NCBI GenBank assembly: GCA_035693025.1
Contig: DASSHI010000021.1
Coordinates: 8,306-72,305, forward strand
DNA: 64,000 nucleotides
Source of the DNA: VRUE01 sp035693025
GTDB taxonomy: Bacteria > Actinomycetota > Thermoleophilia > Solirubrobacterales > 70-9
Direction: 5' to 3'
Shown one piece after another: positions 15,376 to 23,653 of this stretch (its first letter is position 1; each line of letters starts with the position of its first letter). The position numbers were made by a program, and so were the translations under genes. The notes beneath the pieces were generated by a model. The model was not told where the DNA came from. It searched no databases and worked only from the letters and a program-made list of their open reading frames with translations.

Positions 15376-16244
15376 GCCGGCGCGAAGAACTCGCGGGCGC
15401 GCCCGGCGACCAGCGCGGGCTTCTCGTCCGCGATGAAGTGGCCGCAGTCGGCGACGAGCTCTACCGTCATCTCATCCGCGTGGCGCTCGTAGCCGTCGAG
15501 CAGCTCTGGGCGCAAGGCAGCGTCGTTGGTTCCGAACAGCATCCTGGTGGGCACCGTGAGCCGTTGGCGCTCGTAGCGACCACGGACGATCGCCTGGATC
15601 TCCTTCAGGTTGAAGACCCGGTACATCTGCACCGCCGCCCGCGCCCTTGCCGGTTCGGAGAGGTTGTCGGCGAAGCTGCTCAGCGCCGCCTCGTCCCAGG
15701 CATCGCGGTTGGTCGACCCGGCGACGAGGACTCGCGGCACAAAGCGTCCGCTGCGATGCAGCCGGTAGCCGACGCCCGGGGCGAGGATCATCCACTGGTA
15801 CCAGAAGCGCCAGCTCTGAGCGAGCGTGCGCGTCCGCGGCGGCCACGGCGTGAGGATGTTGAGCGCCAGGTAGCGCTCGAAGCGCTGCGGGGCCTTGAGG
15901 CAAAGCAGGAAGCCGATCCAGCCGCCCCAATCGTGCCCGACCAGCTTCACGCGGTCGATCCCGAGCCCGTCGAGGACGGCGAGCACGTCGTCGGCGAGGT
16001 TCTCCTTCTCGTAGCCGTCGCGGGGCGCGTCGGACCAGCCGAAGCCGCGCAGGTCGAGGGCGAGCACGCGGTGGCCGTCCGCCAGGGCCGGCATCAGGTG
16101 CCGCCACTCGTACCAGTGCTGCGGCCAGCCGTGCAGGCAGAGGACGACGTCCTCTCCCGCGCCCGCTTCGGCGACGTGAAACTCGAGCCCGCGGGCGCGC
16201 ACCCAGCGGTGGCTGACGCCGTCGACCTGAGGTGGGTCGCTCAT
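15372..16244 (-). CDS. Alpha/beta hydrolase, epoxide hydrolase-like
   Basis: 290 residues. Oxyanion-hole motif HGWPQHWYEW, nucleophile elbow GHDWGGW with Asp as nucleophile (as in epoxide hydrolases and haloalkane dehalogenases), and a late catalytic CGHFIADEKP His. A cap domain lies between. The native substrate is unknown. The ATG at 16244 was chosen over longer options because those run into the divergent peroxiredoxin gene, and a TACATT box lies 7 bases upstream. Confidence 0.88.
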   Translation of the reverse strand: MSDPPQVDGVSHRWVRARGLEFHVAEAGAGEDVVLCLHGWPQHWYEWRHLMPALADGHRVLALDLRGFGWSDAPRDGYEKENLADDVLAVLDGLGIDRVKLVGHDWGGWIGFLLCLKAPQRFERYLALNILTPWPPRTRTLAQSWRFWYQWMILAPGVGYRLHRSGRFVPRVLVAGSTNRDAWDEAALSSFADNLSEPARARAAVQMYRVFNLKEIQAIVRGRYERQRLTVPTRMLFGTNDAALRPELLDGYERHADEMTVELVADCGHFIADEKPALVAGRAREFFAPA

Positions 16245-16251
16245 CGAGTGC

Positions 16252-16257
16252 AATGTA
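16252..16257 (-). promoter_or_regulatory. Candidate -10 box of the epoxide hydrolase-like gene
   Basis: TACATT on the minus strand, 7 bases before the ATG. Confidence 0.45.
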
Positions 16258-16272
16258 ATGGGCGCCGCCAAG

Positions 16273-16278
16273 TAGTCT
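16273..16278 (+). promoter_or_regulatory. Candidate -10 box of the peroxiredoxin gene
   Basis: TAGTCT, 6 bases before the ATG; divergent from the hydrolase box 15 bases away. Confidence 0.4.
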
Positions 16279-16284
16279 GCCCCC

Positions 16285-16737
16285 ATGGCCAAGCTGAACG
16301 TCGGCGATCCGGCGCCCGACTTCGAGTTGCCGGGGACCGGGGGCAAGACCTACAAGCTCTCCGACTACCGCGGGCGCAAGCTCGTGCTCGCCTTCTACCC
16401 GGGCGATTTCACGATGGTCTGCACCAAGCAGTTCTGCTCCTACCGCGACGAAGGCGACCGGCTCGACGCGATCGACGCCGCGGTGCTCGGCATCTCGCCG
16501 CAGTCGGTCGATTCGCACGAGCGCTTCACGCAGGAGAAGAGCCTCAACGTGCCGTTGCTGGCGGACGAGGACAAGGCCGTCGCCAGGGATTACGGAATCG
16601 TCGCCGGGCCGATGGTCCGACGGGCGATCTTCGTCCTCGACGAGGAGGGGATCGTGCGGCACCGCAAGGTGACCCTCGCAGGGCTCAGCTTCGAGACGGT
16701 CGGCGACATCGAAGAGGCCGTCGCCGCGATCTCCTGA
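16285..16737 (+). CDS. Peroxiredoxin, PrxQ/BCP type
   Basis: 150 residues, thiol peroxidase reducing H2O2 and organic peroxides. The active site is FYPGDFTMVCTKQFC: peroxidatic C46 and a second Cys five residues on (C51), the PrxQ arrangement that forms an intramolecular disulfide. The usual C-terminal resolving Cys of 2-Cys Prx is absent. The stop overlaps the start of the next hydrolase (TGATG), so the two are co-translated. Confidence 0.93.
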   Translation: MAKLNVGDPAPDFELPGTGGKTYKLSDYRGRKLVLAFYPGDFTMVCTKQFCSYRDEGDRLDAIDAAVLGISPQSVDSHERFTQEKSLNVPLLADEDKAVARDYGIVAGPMVRRAIFVLDEEGIVRHRKVTLAGLSFETVGDIEEAVAAIS

Positions 16738-17573
16738 TGCCGGCCGAGCCGCGGCCGTTCGTCGCCGGCGAGCGACCGCGCATCCGCGGCGAGGTGGCAG
16801 GGGAGGGCTCGGCGATCGTCCTCTGCCACGGGGTGACCGCGACGCGGCGCTACGTCGTGCACGGCTCGCGCGTGCTCGAGCGTGCCGGTCACGCCGTCGT
16901 GACCTATGACGCGCGCGGCCACGGCGAGTCAGACCCGGCGCCGGGGGGACAGGGTTATGGATACCCGCAGCTGGTCGGCGACCTCGAGGCGGTGGTGGAG
17001 GAGAGCGTCGGGGAGGGGCGGTTCGTCCTCGGCGGCCACTCGATGGGTGCGCACACGGCCGTGGCCTACGCGTTGCGGCACCGCGAGCGCCTGTCGGGCC
17101 TCGTCGTCATCGGTCCCACATACATGGGCGGGCCGCCGTCGGCGCAGACCCTCGAGTACTGGGACGGCCTGGCGGCGGTGCTCGCGGACGAAGGCGTCGA
17201 CGGCTTCGTCGCCTACATCGATCGCCACCAGCAGCCCGACTCGGCCTGGCGCGACTCGGTCGGGCGCTTCACCCGCGAGCGGATCCAGCGCAACGAGCGC
17301 CTCGATGCCGTGGTCGAGGCGCTGCGCCAGGTGCCACGCTCGCGGCCGTTCAAGACGATGGCGGAGCTGGACTCGCTGGACGTCCCGACCTTGGTGGTCG
17401 CTAGCAACGACGAGGCGGATCCCGGCCATCCGCGACGCGTCGCCGAGGCCTATGCCGACCGTCTGCCGCGGGCACGGCTTGTCTCCGAGGGAGAGGGCGA
17501 ATCGCCGCTCGCCTGGCAGGGCGGGAGGCTCTCGCGCGAGATCGCCGCTTTCTGCTCCGAGCTCGGCGCTTAG
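16737..17573 (+). CDS. Alpha/beta hydrolase (serine hydrolase)
   Basis: 278 residues. HGVTATRR oxyanion region, the YDARGHGESDP strand, nucleophile elbow GGHSMGAH (Ser), and catalytic Asp probably in VVASNDEADPGH. Resembles lysophospholipase or carboxylesterase-like enzymes; substrate unknown. The start is set by the TGATG overlap with the peroxiredoxin stop. Confidence 0.85.
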   Translation: MPAEPRPFVAGERPRIRGEVAGEGSAIVLCHGVTATRRYVVHGSRVLERAGHAVVTYDARGHGESDPAPGGQGYGYPQLVGDLEAVVEESVGEGRFVLGGHSMGAHTAVAYALRHRERLSGLVVIGPTYMGGPPSAQTLEYWDGLAAVLADEGVDGFVAYIDRHQQPDSAWRDSVGRFTRERIQRNERLDAVVEALRQVPRSRPFKTMAELDSLDVPTLVVASNDEADPGHPRRVAEAYADRLPRARLVSEGEGESPLAWQGGRLSREIAAFCSELGA

Positions 17574-17594
17574 CTTTGGCGAAGGTAACTCGAT

Positions 17595-17600
17595 TAGGTT
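17595..17600 (+). promoter_or_regulatory. Candidate -10 box of the VKOR gene
   Basis: TAGGTT, 7 bases before the ATG of the VKOR-DsbA pair. Confidence 0.45.
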
Positions 17601-17607
17601 TTGGGCC

Positions 17608-18039
17608 ATGAGGCTGCCTGGGGAGGGAACGCTGCGGATCCTCGCGACCTTCGTCGCGGCTTTCGGCATCGGCGTCGCGACTTACATCACGATCGCCGAT
17701 TCCGGCGGCGGCTCGCCCGTTTGCATCGCCGGGGGCGGCGGCTGCGAGACGGTCGCCAACAGCACCTACTCGCATGTCTTCGGCGTCAACATCGCCGTCT
17801 TCGGCATCCTCGGCTACGTCCTGCTGCTGACCGCCTCGCTGCTGCGCGGCGACGTCGCGCGAATGGGCGGCTTCGGCGTCTCGCTGGTCGGGTTCGGCTA
17901 CAGCGTCTACCTGACCTACCTCGAGGTCTTCAAGATCGAAGCGATCTGCCAGTGGTGCGTGGCAAGCGCGGCTTTGATGACGATCCTCTTCTGCTTGAAC
18001 ACGATCCGCATGGTCGGCTACGTTGGGAGGGCGGCATGA
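17608..18039 (+). CDS. Vitamin K epoxide reductase family membrane protein (DsbB-like)
   Basis: 143 residues with four predicted membrane helices. Conserved features: loop cysteines in VCIAGGGGC, the Ser/Thr-rich NSTYS, and the active CxxC in AICQWC. Actinobacterial VKORs reoxidise DsbA-like proteins and pass electrons to quinone. It overlaps the DsbA-like gene by 4 bases (ATGA), a strong sign that the two work together. Confidence 0.92.
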   Translation: MRLPGEGTLRILATFVAAFGIGVATYITIADSGGGSPVCIAGGGGCETVANSTYSHVFGVNIAVFGILGYVLLLTASLLRGDVARMGGFGVSLVGFGYSVYLTYLEVFKIEAICQWCVASAALMTILFCLNTIRMVGYVGRAA

Positions 18040-18800
18040 GCGGCAAAAGCGCACGAGAGGCCCGGCGCGAAGAGCGTCTGCTGGCCGAAGGCAAGGACGG
18101 CCGGCAGGAACGGCGCAAACGCCTGCTGCAGATCGCCAGCGCCGCGATCTTCCTCGCCGTAGTCGTCGTGGCGGTGCTGATCGTGGTCAGCAACAACGGC
18201 GGCAGCGGTGGGGACACCAACCTCGAGGACGTCGGCCTGGTCAAGCAGAACCTCCAGGGGATCCCGCAGAGCGGCCTCGCTCTCGGCGACGCGAAAGCGA
18301 AGGTGACGCTTTACGAGTTCGGCGACCTGCAGTGCCCAGTCTGCAAAGCCTTCTCCGAAGAAATCGTGCCGGAAGTGATCGACTCCAAGGTGCGCAGCGG
18401 CGAAGCGAAGATCGAATTCCGCAACTTCACGATCATCAGCGAACAGTCGGTCCCGGCCGGGGCAGCGGCGATCGCGGCAGGCCGTCAAGGGCGCGGCTGG
18501 AACTACATCGAGCTCTTCTACCGCAATCAGGGCGAGGAGGCCTCGGGATACGTAACCGACGAATTCATGACCGAAATCGCCCGCGGCGCAGGCGTTCCCG
18601 ACATCGCCAAATGGGACAAGGAACGCAAGGAAACCAAGACGACCGAAGAAGTCGAAGCCACCACGGCCGAAGCCGAACGCCTCAGCTTCACCGGCACGCC
18701 GTCGTTTGCGGTCGAAGGCCCGGCCACGTCGGGCAAAGAAACGCTCGGAACCCCGGGAGAAGCCGGCCTACTGGAAGAAGCGATCGAAGAAGCCGCCTGA
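18036..18800 (+). CDS. DsbA-like thiol:disulfide oxidoreductase, membrane-anchored
   Basis: 254 residues: basic N-terminus, one transmembrane helix (about 32-52), then a DsbA-type thioredoxin fold outside the membrane. The active site is DLQCPVCKAF (C100, C103) and a cis-Pro lies in FTGTPSFAV. With the VKOR upstream it forms a disulfide-forming system for exported proteins. Confidence 0.92.
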   Translation: MSGKSAREARREERLLAEGKDGRQERRKRLLQIASAAIFLAVVVVAVLIVVSNNGGSGGDTNLEDVGLVKQNLQGIPQSGLALGDAKAKVTLYEFGDLQCPVCKAFSEEIVPEVIDSKVRSGEAKIEFRNFTIISEQSVPAGAAAIAAGRQGRGWNYIELFYRNQGEEASGYVTDEFMTEIARGAGVPDIAKWDKERKETKTTEEVEATTAEAERLSFTGTPSFAVEGPATSGKETLGTPGEAGLLEEAIEEAA

Positions 18801-18870
18801 GGGCGATTCCCGGCCCTTCTCGGCTGGGTTTACATAACAACCGTTATCGTGCGTTGGATCACGAGTTTGC

Positions 18871-19101
18871 TCAGCTGAGTGAGGCTGCCTCGACAATTCC
18901 CGCCACCACGCCGCCGACCAGCAGCAGAAAGAACAGGACTGGCGCCAATCCCGAAGACCTTGTCGGCGCAGGCGGAAGATCGCCCGAGGCGCAACGCGGA
19001 CATTCGGATTGTCCCTGCAGGCCGGGCCTGTTCGACCAGGCATCTACCTGTAGATGGAAACGCCTGCCGCAGTGCCGGCACGATTGGGCGACCTCGCGCA
19101 T
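18871..19101 (-). CDS. Small zinc-ribbon protein with one membrane helix
   Basis: 76 residues. An N-terminal zinc ribbon CRHCGRRF...CPRC (two CxxC pairs 26 residues apart) is followed by one C-terminal hydrophobic helix (PVLFFLLLVGGVVAGIVEAA). I do not recognise a family. No clear ribosome-binding site or TANNNT box was seen. The Cys spacing and the helix argue that it is real. Confidence 0.55.
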   Translation of the reverse strand: MREVAQSCRHCGRRFHLQVDAWSNRPGLQGQSECPRCASGDLPPAPTRSSGLAPVLFFLLLVGGVVAGIVEAASLS

Positions 19102-19152
19102 CGTCTCGTTTTATCGACACAGCGGCCTCGATCTGTAATCCCGTGGCGACTG

Positions 19153-19794
19153 CTACGACAAAAGGCCCGCCCGGCCCCGGACCAGCGGCCTGACCAACGG
19201 TGGCGCCTTGGGAAGCTTGCCCTGCTCGACCTGCTCGACGGTGAACGGCGAGGCTTCGATGGTGGCGACGGTGTCGCGGTTGCAGTGACAGCCGTCGCCG
19301 ATGAAGCGCCAGGGCTTTTCGAGGCGGTCCTGCCAGCGCGCAAGGCCGGCGTCCTCGGCGCGGACGTGCTCGACGAAGAGCAGCTTGCCGCCCGGTTTGA
19401 GCACCCGCGCAGCCTCGTCCAGCGCTGCCTGTGGGTTCGGAACCGTGCAGAGCACGAGCGTGAAGACCGCGGTGTCGAAGCTCGCATCCGGAAAAGGGAG
19501 CTTTTCGGCAGGGGCGTCGATCGCCTCGGCGTCAGCGGCGCTTTCCGCCACCCTGACGTGAAGCTGCTTGAGCATGTGAGGATCGGGCTCCGTCAGGACC
19601 AGATCGGTTACGTCCTCCCGGTAGAGCTCCAGATTGGCGCCCGTTCCGGCGCCGATGTCGATAGTGCGCCCTCGCGCCTCGGACAGGACCTGACGCCGCA
19701 TCTCACGCAGGCCAGCCTCTTCGGTTGCCTCGAAAGCACGGTCGTAGAGCGCCGCGAAGCCCCGGCCCCAGGTTGCGTCATAGATCCGTCCCAT
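19153..19794 (-). CDS. Class I SAM-dependent methyltransferase (UbiE/METTL7-like)
   Basis: 213 residues. Motif I is TIDIGAGTGANLELY, then LTEPDPHMLKQL, FDTAVFTLVLCTVPNP and RVLKPGGKLLFVEHV. The CTVPN/VEHV blocks resemble phospholipid or small-molecule methyltransferases of the UbiE-METTL7 type. It stands alone; a TATAAA box is 7 bases upstream. Confidence 0.85.
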   Translation of the reverse strand: MGRIYDATWGRGFAALYDRAFEATEEAGLREMRRQVLSEARGRTIDIGAGTGANLELYREDVTDLVLTEPDPHMLKQLHVRVAESAADAEAIDAPAEKLPFPDASFDTAVFTLVLCTVPNPQAALDEAARVLKPGGKLLFVEHVRAEDAGLARWQDRLEKPWRFIGDGCHCNRDTVATIEASPFTVEQVEQGKLPKAPPLVRPLVRGRAGLLS

Positions 19795-19801
19795 TTGGGC
19801 C

Positions 19802-19807
19802 TTTATA
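19802..19807 (-). promoter_or_regulatory. Candidate -10 box of the methyltransferase at 19153-19794
   Basis: TATAAA on the minus strand, 7 bases before the ATG. Confidence 0.45.
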
Positions 19808-19828
19808 CGCCCGAACCGTCCTCCGGGT

Positions 19829-20716
19829 TCAGGCGGCGTCGTGTTGCGCCGGCTCGGCCTCGCCCTCGACGCCTGGGTCGTTGTGGGAGATCCGCTCCTC
19901 GTAGGCGCGGCGGGCGGCCGGGTCGACCTCGGTCATCACCGTCTCCACGCCCATGAAGCGGCTGACCGCCTCGCGGGCACGGCGCGGAAGCAGCGCGCCC
20001 AGGGTCACCGAGGCGCGCAGCTCGCGTGGCACGTAGACGTCGACCTTGCCCAGCTCGAGCGCGTCGACGATCTCCTTCGCGACGTCCTCGGGCTCGATCC
20101 GCTTCACGCCACGCTGATCGGCGAGTCCTTCGATCAGCTGGGTGTTGACGGTTATCGGCATGACGTAGGAGAGCTCGACGCCGCTGCCGCGGCACTCCGC
20201 CCGCACCGCCTCGGTGAGGCCGACGACCGCGTGCTTGGTCGCCGCGTAGGTGGCGATCCCGGGCACGCCCGCTTTGCCGGCCGAGGAGGCGAGGTTGACG
20301 ATGTGCCCGCTCCCCCGCGCTTTCATCCGCCGCACCGCCAGCTGGGTGCCGACGATGACGCCGTAGACGTTGATGTCGAGCTGGCGGCGGATCGAGTCGT
20401 CGCTCTCCTGCTCGAACGGCGTCACCGGCATGATTCCGGCGTTGTTGACCAGCACGTCGACCGGGCCGAGCTGGCGCTCGGCCTCGTCCAGGAAGGCGGC
20501 GAAGGAGTCGCGCTCGGTCACGTTGAGCTGGATCGCGACCGTGCCGCCACCCAGCTCCGCCGCGGTCTGCTCGGCCGGCTCCAAGTCGAGGTCGCCGAGC
20601 GCGACGCGGCAGCCCTTGCGGACAAGCGCCTGCGCGGTCGTCCTGCCGATCCCCCGGGCCCCCCCGGTGATCGCCACCACCTTGCCGCTGAGTGAGCGTC
20701 GTTCCTTCTTCGCCAT
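19829..20716 (-). CDS. Short-chain dehydrogenase/reductase
   Basis: 295 residues, classical SDR. Cofactor motif TGGARGIG, NNAG, and catalytic YAATK with an upstream Ser (NLASSAG). It is longer than the 250-residue norm, with a C-terminal tail. The start has a strong Shine-Dalgarno (GGAGGAGGAGGG), unlike many neighbours. It lies downstream of a thiolase-like gene, suggesting lipid or sterol-like metabolism; substrate not known. Confidence 0.88.
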   Translation of the reverse strand: MAKKERRSLSGKVVAITGGARGIGRTTAQALVRKGCRVALGDLDLEPAEQTAAELGGGTVAIQLNVTERDSFAAFLDEAERQLGPVDVLVNNAGIMPVTPFEQESDDSIRRQLDINVYGVIVGTQLAVRRMKARGSGHIVNLASSAGKAGVPGIATYAATKHAVVGLTEAVRAECRGSGVELSYVMPITVNTQLIEGLADQRGVKRIEPEDVAKEIVDALELGKVDVYVPRELRASVTLGALLPRRAREAVSRFMGVETVMTEVDPAARRAYEERISHNDPGVEGEAEPAQHDAA

Positions 20717-20740
20717 CGGGCCCTCCTCCTCCGGCGAGCC

Positions 20741-21934
20741 CTAGGCCGCCGGCTTGTAGACGGTGACCACGGCGGCGCCGCCGAGGCCGATGTTGTGCTG
20801 CAGGGCGGTCTTGGCGCCCTCGACCTGCCGCTTGTCGGCTTCCCCGCGCAGCTGCCAGGTCAGCTCCGAGCACTGCGCCAGGCCGGTCGCGCCGAGCGGG
20901 TGCCCCTTGGAGATCAACCCGCCGGACGGGTTGACGACGACCTTGCCGCCGAACGTGGTCGCTTCTTCCTCGACCAGCTTGTGGGCCTCACCCTCGGCCG
21001 CGAAGCCGAGCGCTTCGTAAGTGATGAGCTCGTTGGCGCTGAAGCAGTCGTGCAGCTCGCAGACGTCGACCTCCTCGGCGCTGACGCCGGCCTCGGCGTA
21101 GGCCTGCTCGGCGGCCATCTTCGACATGTCGGAGCCGACGATCTTCATGCAGTCGGTGTCCTCGGCAAAGGTGGAGCTGAGGTCGGTGATCATCGACTGC
21201 CCGGCGATCTCGATCGCCTGGCCGCCGAGGCCGTGCTCTTCGACGTAGCGCTCGGAGGCGACGATCGCGCAGGCCGAGCCGTCGGAGGTCGGCGAGCACT
21301 GCAGCTTGGTCAGTGGCTCGTGGATCATCTTCGCCGCCTTGATGTCCTCGAGCGTGTACTCGTCCTGGAACTGGGCGTAGGGATTGTTGACCGAGTGCTT
21401 GTGGTTCTTCCAGCCGATCCAGGCGTAGTGGTCGGGATTGGAGCCGTACTTCTCCATGTGATCGCGACCCGCGTTGCCGAACATCTGCGGCGCCGGCGGC
21501 GACTGCTCGGGGTCGCGAATCTCGAACATCCGCATCGCGTGCTTGTCGAGCGCGTTGGTCCGATCGGTGTACTTGACGCCGAGCGAGCCCGGCTCCATCT
21601 TCTCGAAGCCGATCGCCATCGCGCACTCGACCAGGCCGCCCTTGACCGCCTGGCGGGCCAGGAACAGCGCCGAGGAGCCGGTCGAGCAGTTGTTGTTGAC
21701 GTTGACCACCGGGATCCCGGTGAGGCCCAGCTGGTAGAGCGCCCGCTGGCCGTAGGTCGAGTCGCCGTAGCAGTAGCCGGCGTAGGCCTGCTCGACGTCC
21801 TCGTAAGGGATGCCGGCGTCGGCGAGCGCCTTCTCCCCCGCCTCCTTGGCCCAGTCCGGGTAGTCGCCCTCCTTGGTGCCGGGCTTCTCGAACTTGGTCA
21901 TCCCGACCCCGATCACGTACGTACGGTTGCTCAA
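20741..21934 (-). CDS. Thiolase-like lipid-transfer protein (SCP-x type acyl-CoA thiolase)
   Basis: 397 residues. The active Cys is in NNNCSTGSSAL, the His in ELHDCFSANEL and the late Cys/His region in NPSGGLISKGHPLGATG. These match SCP-x/nonspecific lipid-transfer thiolases more than FadA. The start is TTG at 21934, six bases after AGGAG. It is paired with the SDR 24 bases downstream; beta-oxidation of branched or sterol side chains is inferred. Confidence 0.88.
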   Translation of the reverse strand: MSNRTYVIGVGMTKFEKPGTKEGDYPDWAKEAGEKALADAGIPYEDVEQAYAGYCYGDSTYGQRALYQLGLTGIPVVNVNNNCSTGSSALFLARQAVKGGLVECAMAIGFEKMEPGSLGVKYTDRTNALDKHAMRMFEIRDPEQSPPAPQMFGNAGRDHMEKYGSNPDHYAWIGWKNHKHSVNNPYAQFQDEYTLEDIKAAKMIHEPLTKLQCSPTSDGSACAIVASERYVEEHGLGGQAIEIAGQSMITDLSSTFAEDTDCMKIVGSDMSKMAAEQAYAEAGVSAEEVDVCELHDCFSANELITYEALGFAAEGEAHKLVEEEATTFGGKVVVNPSGGLISKGHPLGATGLAQCSELTWQLRGEADKRQVEGAKTALQHNIGLGGAAVVTVYKPAA

Positions 21935-22080
21935 AAGTCTCTCCTGTGTTCTCGCCGGCTCCGCGCGGCGAATTGGCTGGCTGGCCAGGAAATCTACCGG
22001 GACGGGTCCGCCGGCGCCACCGCTCCGCTGCTTCGTCCGCCCGGGTTCGGCCAGGGCGGATCCTGGATAGCGCCCCCGGA

Positions 22081-22086
22081 TATCCT
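22081..22086 (+). promoter_or_regulatory. Candidate -10 box of ccdA
   Basis: TATCCT, 8 bases before the GTG. The gap also holds GGGAGG, so a leadered start from another promoter is possible. The rest of the 160-base divergent gap (21935-22094) shows nothing recognisable. Confidence 0.35.
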
Positions 22087-22094
22087 GGGAGGTC

Positions 22095-22856
22095 GTGATT
22101 CTTGCCGAGCTGAGCAGCGATCCGACCGCGGGGATAGGCGTGTTCGCCGCCCTCGCGGCGGGCATCGTCTCCTTCCTCTCCCCCTGCGTGCTGCCGCTGG
22201 TCCCGGGCTACCTCTCCGCGGTCAGCGGCGTCTCCGCGGCCGAGCTCGACAACGCCGGTTGGCGCCGCGTGCTCGGCCCGAGCCTGCTCTTCGTCGCCAG
22301 CTTCTCGGCGATCTTCATCGCTCTCGGCCTGACCGCGACGGCGTTAGGCCATTTCCTCGACCACAACAAGCCACTTTTGACCAAGATCTCCGCCACCCTG
22401 ATCATCGCGATGGGCGTGCTCTTCGTCGCCTCGCTCTTCGTCACCAGGCTCAACCGGGAGTGGCACGTCGACTCCCTGTTGGAGCGTGCCGGCAAGGGCG
22501 GGCCGATCGTCGCCGGCACCGCCTTCGCGATCGCCTGGACCCCGTGCATCGGCCCCACGCTCGGCGCGATCCTCTCCGCCGCCTCGGTCTCCGGCTCTGC
22601 CGGGCGCGGCGCCTTTCTCCTCGCCGTCTACTCGGCCGGGTTGGGGATACCGTTCCTGCTCACCGCCGTCGCCTTCTCCCGCATGACCACCGCCTTCACC
22701 GTGGTCAAGCGCCACTACCAGGCCATAGTCGCCGGCGGCGGCGTGATCCTGATCGCGATGGGCGTCCTGATCTGGACCGGCGAACTGACCCAGCTCAACA
22801 GCGAAGCCCAGCGCTGGCTCTCCGGCTTGGGGCTCGACTTCTGGAACTCGGTCTAG
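22095..22856 (+). CDS. ccdA: Cytochrome c biogenesis/thiol-reduction protein CcdA
   Basis: 253 residues, six hydrophobic segments. Paired Cys-Pro motifs SPCVLPLVPGY and WTPCIGPTLG are diagnostic of the CcdA/DsbD membrane domain, which carries electrons outward to reduce extracytoplasmic thiols. No other cytochrome-maturation genes are here. It may balance the oxidising VKOR-DsbA pair. Confidence 0.93.
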   Translation: MILAELSSDPTAGIGVFAALAAGIVSFLSPCVLPLVPGYLSAVSGVSAAELDNAGWRRVLGPSLLFVASFSAIFIALGLTATALGHFLDHNKPLLTKISATLIIAMGVLFVASLFVTRLNREWHVDSLLERAGKGGPIVAGTAFAIAWTPCIGPTLGAILSAASVSGSAGRGAFLLAVYSAGLGIPFLLTAVAFSRMTTAFTVVKRHYQAIVAGGGVILIAMGVLIWTGELTQLNSEAQRWLSGLGLDFWNSV

Positions 22857-23131
22857 TTATTCGCCGGGGCGACGGTCTCGAGCTCGCGGCCGATCGCCTC
22901 GGTCTCCTCGAGCCCGGCGTCGTCCAGTTCGCGTGAGCAGACGATGCGGAAGCGACCGGTCCCGATCGCCGAGTCGGGCACGACCGGCAGGCCGCGGATC
23001 TCCTCCCAGCCCAGCCGCTTGACCTCGAACGGGTTCATCCGCACCTCCGCCGCCGGAAACGGGCAGTTGCGGTTGTGCTGGTCGATCGCCTTGGAGATCG
23101 CCTCCAGGTTCTTCGCCTCGGGGGACGTCAT
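22853..23131 (-). CDS. Hypothetical protein, 92 residues
   Basis: Not recognised. Soluble, no signal or membrane segment, two Cys (NCPFPAAEVRMNPFEV and RIVCSREL). The last bases overlap the convergent ccdA stop. A TAGACT box 9 bases before the ATG, the lack of long competing frames and good codon use support it as a gene. Confidence 0.65.
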   Translation of the reverse strand: MTSPEAKNLEAISKAIDQHNRNCPFPAAEVRMNPFEVKRLGWEEIRGLPVVPDSAIGTGRFRIVCSRELDDAGLEETEAIGRELETVAPANN

Positions 23132-23140
23132 CGGCTTTTC

Positions 23141-23146
23141 AGTCTA
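23141..23146 (-). promoter_or_regulatory. Candidate -10 box of the 92-residue protein gene
   Basis: TAGACT on the minus strand, 9 bases before the ATG. Confidence 0.4.
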
Positions 23147-23160
23147 GGACGAGCCGAGCC

Positions 23161-23577
23161 CTACAGCGCGCCGCCGGTCTCGTACGGCTCCCCGGGAGTG
23201 GCGCCGATCGCCAGCAGGCGGATGCCGTCCGGCCCGGGAGTGACCTTGCGCTTTACGTCCGGGCCGACGCGGGCGATGTGGTCCGCGTCCAGCGGATAGC
23301 GCTCGCCGTCGGCTTCGAGCGTGCCGGAGCCTTCGATGGCGACGTAGAGCTCCTCCTGGCCGAGCTGCTGGGGGCGCTGGGCGAACATCTGGCCGCCCAT
23401 CCCCTCCGCCGAATGATCGTGCTCGGGATAGTCCCCGGCGCCGGGCGCCAGGTCGATGATCGACATCCCGAACGAGCTGATCCCGAGGCCCGCCGCGGCT
23501 TTATAGAACTTGATGCCCTCGAAGAAGCCGTCGATCGCCTCGATCTCGCCGATCGAGGTATGGGTGACATCCGCCAT
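23161..23577 (-). CDS. Cupin-domain protein
   Basis: 138 residues, one conserved beta-barrel. Metal-type motifs: PEHDHSAEGMGGQ (His-x-His, distal Glu) and ELYVAIEGSGTLEADGERYPLDADH. It could be a small-molecule-binding or enzymatic cupin; nothing fixes the substrate. Probably separate from the 92-residue gene because both have their own -10 boxes. Confidence 0.8.
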   Translation of the reverse strand: MADVTHTSIGEIEAIDGFFEGIKFYKAAAGLGISSFGMSIIDLAPGAGDYPEHDHSAEGMGGQMFAQRPQQLGQEELYVAIEGSGTLEADGERYPLDADHIARVGPDVKRKVTPGPDGIRLLAIGATPGEPYETGGAL

Positions 23578-23583
23578 GCGGCG

Positions 23584-23589
23584 ATGTTA
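23584..23589 (-). promoter_or_regulatory. Candidate -10 box of the cupin gene
   Basis: TAACAT on the minus strand, 6 bases before the ATG. Confidence 0.4.
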
Positions 23590-23640
23590 CCCGCGCGCGG
23601 CGCCGCCAATCCCATCCGCCATGTCGTCCCGGCGCCGTCC

Positions 23641-23646
23641 TACCAT
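23641..23646 (+). promoter_or_regulatory. Candidate -10 box of dinB
   Basis: TACCAT, 7 bases before the ATG. No LexA-type palindrome was recognised near it. Confidence 0.4.
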
Positions 23647-23653
23647 CGGTCGG

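Noticed and set aside
15438..16736. Long plus-strand open frame antisense to the epoxide hydrolase-like gene
   Set aside because: A high-GC shadow frame with Arg/Ala/Pro-rich nonsense; the real gene in that frame begins at 16737 with the TGATG overlap.
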